Shown here: positions 42,993 to 48,698 of the stretch, piece after piece
How positions within the stretch are numbered: the stretch's first letter is position 1
How the letters are laid out: each line of letters opens with the position of its first letter
Assembly: GCA_038562555.1 (NCBI GenBank)
Contig: JBCFBK010000043.1
Coordinates: 1-48,698 of the forward strand
DNA from: JBCFBK01 sp038562555
GTDB lineage: Bacteria > Bacteroidota > Bacteroidia > Bacteroidales > Prolixibacteraceae
Direction: 5' to 3'
Length of the DNA stretch: 48,698 nucleotides
Translations under genes and position numbers: made by a program
The notes under the pieces: generated by a model
What the model was told of the DNA's origin: nothing
The model's database searches: none
Seen by the model: only the letters and a program-made list of their open reading frames with translations

Positions 42993-44462
42993 ATGATTAT
43001 GAAAATTAAGTTAATAGTTATAATGGTACTTGCCGGCTTAGTCAATGGCTGCGACGAAAGCTTTCTCGACATGCCATCCAAAACCGCATTAAGTACTCCG
43101 CTGTATTTTAAATCACAAAGCGATTTTCAGCAGGCCATCAATGGTGCCTATGCCCCTTTACGCGGTGCTTACGACGGATGGAATGGAGCCTGGTCAATGG
43201 GCGAATTGCGTTCGGACAATACAACTTATAAATACAATCCAAACGACCGTGGTACAATTAATGGCGAATACATCTGTGATTTCCTTGATGACAACACCAA
43301 CGGAACGACATATAATAAATACAATTGTGATTACCAGGTTATTGCCAGGGCCAATCAGATTTTGGCTTTGATCGACGAGGTTGATTTTGACACCGCAGCA
43401 AAAAATAATATTAAAGGCCAGGCTTGTTTTTTGAGAGCATTCTCATACTTTGACCTTGTTCAGTACTTCGGAAGTGTGCCCTTGCATTTGAAACCAGCAA
43501 CTATCTTGGAAGAGACAGCATTACCTCTCAGCAGCGTGGAGGACATTTACACTCAGATTATTGCTGATGCACAATTAGCAGCTTCACTATTGCCTGATAA
43601 AGCTTCGCAGGAACCGGGAAGAGTTACTTCGGGATCGGCAAAGACGTTGCTTGGTAACGTATATATTATCTTAAAACGCTGGTCTGAAGCAGAAACAATT
43701 CTAAAGGATGTAAAAGGCTATTCGTTAATTTCAAACTATGAAGACATCTATGATGTGACCAATAAGAATAATCAGGAATCCATTTTTGAGATTCAATACA
43801 AGCAAGGCACGGAAGGTTTTGCAAGCAGCTTTTTTTATACCTTTTTGGTACAACCTATCACTGCCGAAGAAATAACTGTCGTTACAGGCATCCCTGAAAA
43901 CGGCCGGACCATCGAAGGCTATAATATTCCCACGCCCGACATTATTGCGGCATACGAACCCGGGGATATGCGGAAAGAGGCTTCAATTGGTTATATCACA
44001 GCCGGCGGTGTCAGTTATCCTTTTATAAAGAAATACCTGCACCCGCATATTTTATCGGGCAACACAGATGATAACTGGCCGGTATACCGATATGCAGAAG
44101 TATTGCTACTTATTGCCGAGGCGCTGAATGAACAAAATAAGACAACAGAAGCTCTGCCTTATTTAAACCAAGTCCGGAACAGGGCCGGACTTCCCACCTT
44201 CACAGGAACACAAGTGCAAGTTCGGAATGCGATCATTAAAGAACGGCGTATCGAACTGGCATTTGAGAATAAAAGATGGCTTGATCTGGTTCGTCTCGGA
44301 ATCGCGGATAATGTGATGAAAGCACATGGAGTACGGGTGAAATCTAATCCACAGAATTACTACTTTCCTCAAGGCATAGGACCTTCGCCGTCTGCATACA
44401 CTGACATTCGGCTGTTGTTCCCTATCCCGGCATCGGAAGTGGCGCTTAATCCTTATTTTTAA
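42993..44462 (+). CDS. SusD/RagB-family glycan-binding lipoprotein (PUL-4)
   Basis: 489-aa lipoprotein with lipobox LVNGC (Cys20); the ATG at 42999 is an alternative start. It shows DESFLDMPSKTALSTPLYFKSQ, the helical GQACFLRAFSYFDLVQYFGSVPL, RYAEVLLLIAEALNEQNKTTEA, and the closing KERRIELAFENKRWLDLVRLG with LLFPIPASEVALNP. It lies 23 nt after susC and is followed by a strong stem-loop before the enzyme gene. Confidence 0.95.
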   Translation: MIMKIKLIVIMVLAGLVNGCDESFLDMPSKTALSTPLYFKSQSDFQQAINGAYAPLRGAYDGWNGAWSMGELRSDNTTYKYNPNDRGTINGEYICDFLDDNTNGTTYNKYNCDYQVIARANQILALIDEVDFDTAAKNNIKGQACFLRAFSYFDLVQYFGSVPLHLKPATILEETALPLSSVEDIYTQIIADAQLAASLLPDKASQEPGRVTSGSAKTLLGNVYIILKRWSEAETILKDVKGYSLISNYEDIYDVTNKNNQESIFEIQYKQGTEGFASSFFYTFLVQPITAEEITVVTGIPENGRTIEGYNIPTPDIIAAYEPGDMRKEASIGYITAGGVSYPFIKKYLHPHILSGNTDDNWPVYRYAEVLLLIAEALNEQNKTTEALPYLNQVRNRAGLPTFTGTQVQVRNAIIKERRIELAFENKRWLDLVRLGIADNVMKAHGVRVKSNPQNYYFPQGIGPSPSAYTDIRLLFPIPASEVALNPYF

Positions 44463-44471
44463 TTTTCTTTT

Positions 44472-44504
44472 GAACAAAGCATAACGGGCCGTTATGCTTT
44501 GTTC
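44472..44504 (+). terminator. perfect 15-bp stem-loop after PUL-4 susD
   Basis: GAACAAAGCATAACG (44472-44486), loop GGC, exact complement (44490-44504), then TTATTAAC. The tail is a weak T-run on the plus strand, so partial termination or RNA-end stabilisation between susCD and the GH106 gene is likely. Confidence 0.65.
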
Positions 44505-44548
44505 TTATTAACATCTCTTCCCTCCAGGCATTAAAAATTAATCTACGA

Positions 44549-47500
44549 ATGAAAATTTTAAATATATTAATCCTGATCATAGCGTGTTTGTACGTTGGGG
44601 CTCAGGAAAGACAACTTGATCGCGAATTCGCTTCTCCCCCTGGTACGGTTAAAACAGGTGTCTACTGGTACTGGATGTGCGGAAATATCTCCAAAGAAGG
44701 AGTTGTTAAGGATCTCGAAGCAATGAAAAAAGCGGGTATTAACCGGGCTTTCATTGGAAATAACTATTTCGATCCTTACGAAGGAGGCCGTAATGTCAAA
44801 TTAATGAGCGAGGAATGGTGGGATATTACTCACACGGCCCTGAAGACAGCTTCTGAACTGGGAATCGAAATAGGGATCTTCAATTCCCCTGGCTGGACCA
44901 CTGCCGGTGGTCCCTGGGTTAAATCAGATCAGACGATGCGTTATTTGACTTCGTCAGAGACAAGAGTGAAAGGCCCGGGCCGAGTTTCATTGCTGCTCAA
45001 AAAGCCGATCGATCCCTTTCAGGACGTTAAGGTAATTGCTTACCCAGCACATAAAGAAGATTTGCTGGTGCTTAACCATTCCAATTCTAAAATAGAAATA
45101 TCACCATTCCTGCAAAATCAGGAAAAGATGTTTGATAGCTACAAAGTGGAAGGAGCATCGTTACCCCGGGATACCGAAGTTGTTGTGAGTATTACCGCAT
45201 ACGAGCCATTTACAGCACGAAGCCTGACGATTTACCCGACCCATTCCCATATCAACGCCTCGTTTGAATTGCAGGCCAAAGCCGGCAATAATTTTAAGAC
45301 TATTTCCCAGTTTAACATTCATTGGTATAAACTGGACGTGGAAAATGGCTTTTTACCTTTCGCCCCCACTGTCATATCGTTTGAAGAAACAACAGCAAAA
45401 GAATTCAGAATACTGATGAAAAACGACCTTCACACGGGCGGTATTGCTGAAATCGAATTGTCGGCATCACCCTTGATTGAAAACTACGCAGCGAAAACAA
45501 TGGCAAAAATGTATCAAGGGCCAATGCCCCCATGGGATTATTACATGTGGAGAGGACAACCTGAAGTAGCTGATTTAACCTTGAACATTGCTCCAGAACA
45601 AGTATTGGATATATCCCAATATATGACACCTGACGGTAACCTTACATGGAATGCTCCTGAAGGTGAATGGGTTATTCTGCGTACAGGCATGACTCCCACC
45701 GGCAGAATGAACTTCCCCGGAGGTCCTGATGGAACAGGCCTGGAAATCGATAAAATGAACAAAGAACATCTCTCTGCTCACTTTGATGCGTTTATTGGAA
45801 AAATACTTGAAAAAATCCCTGCGGAAGATCGCAAAACCTTTAAAATTGTGGTTCAGGATAGTTATGAGGCGGGCAGTCAAAATTTTACAGACGACTTTTT
45901 GTCTCTTTTCAAAGAACGTTACGGGTATGATGCGTTACCGTTTCTTCCGGCTTATTTTGGAAGAGTTGTAGGGAGTAAAGCCCAATCCGACAGATTCCTG
46001 TGGGATCTGCGTCGTTTGATTGCCGATAGAATCGCGTACGACTATGTGGGTGGGTTTCGGGAAATTTGCCATAGAAACGGATTGAGGACGTGGCTCGAAA
46101 ACTACGGACACTGGGGATTTCCGTCGGAATTTCTTATGTACGGCGGACAATCGGATGAAGTTGCAGGAGAGTACTGGTTGCCAAACGTGTTCCCTTCCTG
46201 GGAAAATGAGTTAGGTTCGATCGAAAACCGTGCGGCATCGTCCTGTGCTCATATATATGGTAAAAAAATCGTAACCTCCGAATCGAACACCAGCGGAGGA
46301 CCTGCTTTTTCCCGCGTCCCTGCAGACGCCAAACAACGAACGGACAAATACTTTGCCGAAGGGATCAACAGCACTTTGCTCCACGTATACATTCAGCAGC
46401 CAGACTCTGATAAATATCCCGGTACCAACGCCTGGTTCGGAACGGAGTTCAACCGGATGAACACCTGGTTTTCGCATGCGGACCTTTTTATCGACTATAC
46501 AAAACGTTGTAATTATATGCTGCAGCAAGGAATTAATGTGGCCGATATTGCTTACTTTATCGGAGAAGATGCTCCTAAAATGACGGGTATCCAGGACCCT
46601 AAGCTTCCGGCTGGTTATCAGTTCGACTACATCAATGCCGAGGTTATCGTTCGCGATGCCACAGTAAAAAACGGGTTGATCACCTTACCTCATGGCACGA
46701 CCTATCGTGTGTTGGTTTTGCCTAAATTATTGACAATGCGTCCTGAAGTACTCACAAAAATTAAACAATTGGTGTTCGATGGAGCGGTCGTATTAGGCCC
46801 TGCCCCTGTTTGCTCACCAAGTCTGCAGGACCAACCCGAGGCAGATTCTCTGGTTAAAAAAATGGCTGTGGAATTATGGGGTAAAGTCGATGGAAAGAAA
46901 ATAACGTCGGCAAAAGTCGGCAAAGGAATGATATTTAATGTCCTCAGTCTTGAAGAAGTATTTTCAAAAATTGGCTGTATTCCCGATTGCAAAGTTTCTG
47001 ACAATGCACCGATAAACTTTGGACACCGCCAAATGGATAAAACCGATATCTATTTTATAACAAACCAGGACGAAAATGTTCAAAAAGCGACGTTAACGTT
47101 CCGCAGCAAAGGCATGCAGCCTGAATTATTCGACCCGGTTACCGGAACCACACGAAAACTCCATGAGTTTTCCTTTAATGGTGAGACCACTACTGTTCCT
47201 GTAAGCCTGCAAAGGTATGAAAGTGCATTCATCGTGTTCCGGGAAAAAGGTAACCCTGTTCCCGGATCTGAAAATTTTCCCGTACCGACAACGGTAATCG
47301 CCCTGAAGTCAGCATGGGATGTCAGTTTCAACGGTAAGCTGACTAATCCAGCTTCTATCCGTTTGGATCAGCTTCAGGATCTTTCCAAATCGGATGTTGA
47401 TCTTATCAGATACTTTTCCGGGAGCATCATTTATACAACTTCATTTGACCTCGATCCGGAAGATATTAAAAAGGAAAACATTTATCTCGATCTTGGTGAA

Positions 47501-47776
47501 GTAAACAAGATGGCCAAAGTGTGGGTAAATGATCAGTATGTAGGAGGAGTCTGGACACCGCCGTATAGTTTGAACATTTCTTCTGCATTGAAAAAAGGCA
47601 CGAATAAGCTTCGCATCGATGTTGTCAATACCTGGGTGAACCGGATGATCGGGGACCAGACACTGCCGAAGAAAAAACGTGAGACATGGGCCGGTGAAAA
47701 TCCGTATAAACCTGCTTCACCGCTGCAAAAATCAGGATTGCTGGGACCTGTGGTCCTTAAATACGTTCCTAATTAA
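44549..47776 (+). CDS. GH106-type alpha-L-rhamnosidase, exported
   Basis: 1075-aa exported enzyme (signal MKILNILILIIACLYVGAQ). The family is recognised by FASPPGTVKTGVYWYWMCGNIS, the strongly conserved FNSPGWTTAGGPWV near 110-125, VVQDSYEAGSQNFTDDFL with Asp437 and Glu440, and LENYGHWGFPSEFLMYGG. Inserted and C-terminal beta domains include a galactose-binding-like fold (IYLDLGEVNKMAKVWVNDQYVGGVWTPPY). GH106 enzymes are inverting alpha-L-rhamnosidases acting on rhamnogalacturonan and similar chains; this predicts a rhamnose-bearing glycan as the PUL-4 target. The family call is strong and the precise linkage is unknown. Confidence 0.9.
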   Translation: MKILNILILIIACLYVGAQERQLDREFASPPGTVKTGVYWYWMCGNISKEGVVKDLEAMKKAGINRAFIGNNYFDPYEGGRNVKLMSEEWWDITHTALKTASELGIEIGIFNSPGWTTAGGPWVKSDQTMRYLTSSETRVKGPGRVSLLLKKPIDPFQDVKVIAYPAHKEDLLVLNHSNSKIEISPFLQNQEKMFDSYKVEGASLPRDTEVVVSITAYEPFTARSLTIYPTHSHINASFELQAKAGNNFKTISQFNIHWYKLDVENGFLPFAPTVISFEETTAKEFRILMKNDLHTGGIAEIELSASPLIENYAAKTMAKMYQGPMPPWDYYMWRGQPEVADLTLNIAPEQVLDISQYMTPDGNLTWNAPEGEWVILRTGMTPTGRMNFPGGPDGTGLEIDKMNKEHLSAHFDAFIGKILEKIPAEDRKTFKIVVQDSYEAGSQNFTDDFLSLFKERYGYDALPFLPAYFGRVVGSKAQSDRFLWDLRRLIADRIAYDYVGGFREICHRNGLRTWLENYGHWGFPSEFLMYGGQSDEVAGEYWLPNVFPSWENELGSIENRAASSCAHIYGKKIVTSESNTSGGPAFSRVPADAKQRTDKYFAEGINSTLLHVYIQQPDSDKYPGTNAWFGTEFNRMNTWFSHADLFIDYTKRCNYMLQQGINVADIAYFIGEDAPKMTGIQDPKLPAGYQFDYINAEVIVRDATVKNGLITLPHGTTYRVLVLPKLLTMRPEVLTKIKQLVFDGAVVLGPAPVCSPSLQDQPEADSLVKKMAVELWGKVDGKKITSAKVGKGMIFNVLSLEEVFSKIGCIPDCKVSDNAPINFGHRQMDKTDIYFITNQDENVQKATLTFRSKGMQPELFDPVTGTTRKLHEFSFNGETTTVPVSLQRYESAFIVFREKGNPVPGSENFPVPTTVIALKSAWDVSFNGKLTNPASIRLDQLQDLSKSDVDLIRYFSGSIIYTTSFDLDPEDIKKENIYLDLGEVNKMAKVWVNDQYVGGVWTPPYSLNISSALKKGTNKLRIDVVNTWVNRMIGDQTLPKKKRETWAGENPYKPASPLQKSGLLGPVVLKYVPN

Positions 47777-47786
47777 TCATTAATCC

Positions 47787-47820
47787 GGGCAAAAGACAGA
47801 TCCTTTCAAAATTTTTGCCC
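47787..47820. other. weak stem-loop after GH106 gene
   Basis: GGGCAAAA (47787-47794) pairs with TTTTGCCC (47813-47820) across an 18-nt loop. There is no T-run after it. It may be a weak attenuator; nothing else is visible in this 98-nt gap. Confidence 0.3.
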
Positions 47821-47874
47821 CAGCAAAAGCTAAAGGTAAGAACCAACTCAGGTAACCAATTAGAAATTCTAACT

Positions 47875-48698
47875 ATGTATAAAATATTTTTGACATTCTC
47901 TTTTTTTGCATTCGTGTTTGCTGCCTGTACCCGAACAGCAGTGAAAGCATTCCATGCGTCAACTACCTCCTTTCGGGCCCCCGCCTACCCTTTAGTCACA
48001 ATCGATCCTTATACCAGCGCATGGTCAACTTCCGACCAGTTATTTGACACGCCGGTAAAACACTGGACCGGCACGAATCACTCGTTAATCGGCGCCCTTC
48101 GTGTTGACGGGCAGACCTACCGATTCCTGGGAAAGGAAGAAATTCCGCTGCAAGCCGTTATACCCAATGCAAAAGAGGAAGCCTGGGAAGGTAAATTCGT
48201 GAACAGCGAACCGGCAAAAGGCTGGGAAAAGCCCGACTTTAACGACTCCTCCTGGGAAAGCGGAAAGGCGGCTTTTGGCACCCCGAATTCGGCGCAAACA
48301 AATACTCCATGGAAAACCAGGGAAATCTGGGTACGCCGCCTATTTGACATGCCGGCAACCGGAGAAGGCCGCGAACTTTATCTCATTTATTCGCACGACG
48401 ACGATTTTGAACTGTATCTCAACGGCACGCAGATCGTCAACACCGGCAACCGCGCCAAAAGCGGCGTCGTTCTCAAACTGGACAAGAGCCTGCTGAATGC
48501 CGGTGGTAAAAACACAATTGCCGCACATTGTCTTGATCGCGGCGGACTGGCTTATGTCGATTTCGGTATCTTCAGGGAAAGCGAACAACAGCCTGTTTTC
48601 GCGCAAACGGCCGTTCAAAAAAGCGTTAAACTTACCGCTACGCAGACCAAATATGCATTCGCCTGCGGTCCGGTCGACCTGCATCTGGAATTTGTTTC
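47875..48698 (+). CDS. DUF4964/glutaminase-A-type lipoprotein, N-terminal part (runs off the window)
   Basis: Partial gene: ATG at 47875 with no stop by the window end (274 codons seen). Lipobox VFAAC (Cys18). RAPAYPLVTIDPYTSAWS, PVKHWTGTNHSLIGALRVDG and TYRFLGKEE are characteristic of the N-terminal DUF4964 region of the large Bacteroidota proteins annotated as glutaminase A (DUF4964-DUF5127-DUF4965-DUF1793). An inserted galactose-binding-like module follows (about 102-225: KPDFNDSSWESGKAAFGT, YSHDDDFELYLNGTQIV). Despite the name, PUL-linked members are thought to act on glycans or glycoconjugates, and their activity is not settled. The rest of the gene lies to the right. Confidence 0.8.
   Translation, partial: MYKIFLTFSFFAFVFAACTRTAVKAFHASTTSFRAPAYPLVTIDPYTSAWSTSDQLFDTPVKHWTGTNHSLIGALRVDGQTYRFLGKEEIPLQAVIPNAKEEAWEGKFVNSEPAKGWEKPDFNDSSWESGKAAFGTPNSAQTNTPWKTREIWVRRLFDMPATGEGRELYLIYSHDDDFELYLNGTQIVNTGNRAKSGVVLKLDKSLLNAGGKNTIAAHCLDRGGLAYVDFGIFRESEQQPVFAQTAVQKSVKLTATQTKYAFACGPVDLHLEFV

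Overview
The window comes from a Bacteroidota genome, probably a free-living Bacteroidales/Marinilabiliales-type glycan degrader (family-level placement is a guess). The basis is four SusC/SusD pairs, STN-domain TonB-dependent receptors, ECF sigma/FecR anti-sigma pairs, TAnnTTTG-type promoter elements, lipoproteins with Bacteroidota-style lipoboxes, and a three-gene sdhCAB operon with a fused five-helix cytochrome b.

Layout. (1) Bases 1-10535, PUL-1: SusC, SusD (SusD-like_2 type), a fused BNR-4/GH105 protein, a terminator, a concanavalin-like plus TolB-propeller protein, and a GH29 alpha-L-fucosidase. Its sigma/FecR pair, if present, lies left of the window. The enzymes point to a rhamnose/uronic-acid-containing, fucosylated polysaccharide. 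(2) 10641-20337, PUL-2: ECF sigma, FecR, SusC, SusD, a PKD-domain surface glycan-binding lipoprotein and a BACON-GH16 laminarinase-type lipoprotein; this is a classic beta-1,3-glucan (laminarin-like) locus. (3) 20459-29896, PUL-3: ECF sigma, FecR, SusC, SusD, a NAGPA-type phosphodiester glycosidase lipoprotein and an SGNH esterase, with no conventional glycoside hydrolase in view. (4) 29895-36190, minus strand, housekeeping and signalling: sdhCAB with a clear promoter, then a TPR histidine kinase and its NarL-type regulator. (5) 36380-37273: a small outer-membrane protein and tRNA-Arg(CCU). (6) 37546-48698, PUL-4, visibly more AT-rich: ECF sigma, FecR, SusC, SusD, a GH106 alpha-L-rhamnosidase-type enzyme and the start of a DUF4964/glutaminase-type lipoprotein that runs off the window.

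In PULs 2-4 the expected logic is FecI/FecR/FecA-type trans-envelope signalling: the STN domain of SusC senses glycan import, contacts FecR in the periplasm, and releases the ECF sigma factor. Before each of the three FecR genes I see the same GGGTA/GGATA, 14-15 nt, GT-T-rich element, a candidate ECF-sigma promoter.

The most interesting structure is a repeated non-coding arrangement just upstream of every susC. A stem-loop lies 46-111 nt before the susC start. In three of four loci it has one A.C mismatch at the same position on the coding strand, which becomes a G.U pair on the opposite strand, and in those loci it is followed on the opposite strand by a T-run. In addition, all four susC start codons overlap a sequence that reads TAnnTTTG on the minus strand. 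Together these predict cis-antisense RNAs of about 70-115 nt opposing each susC leader, like the DonS class known from Bacteroides fragilis PULs.
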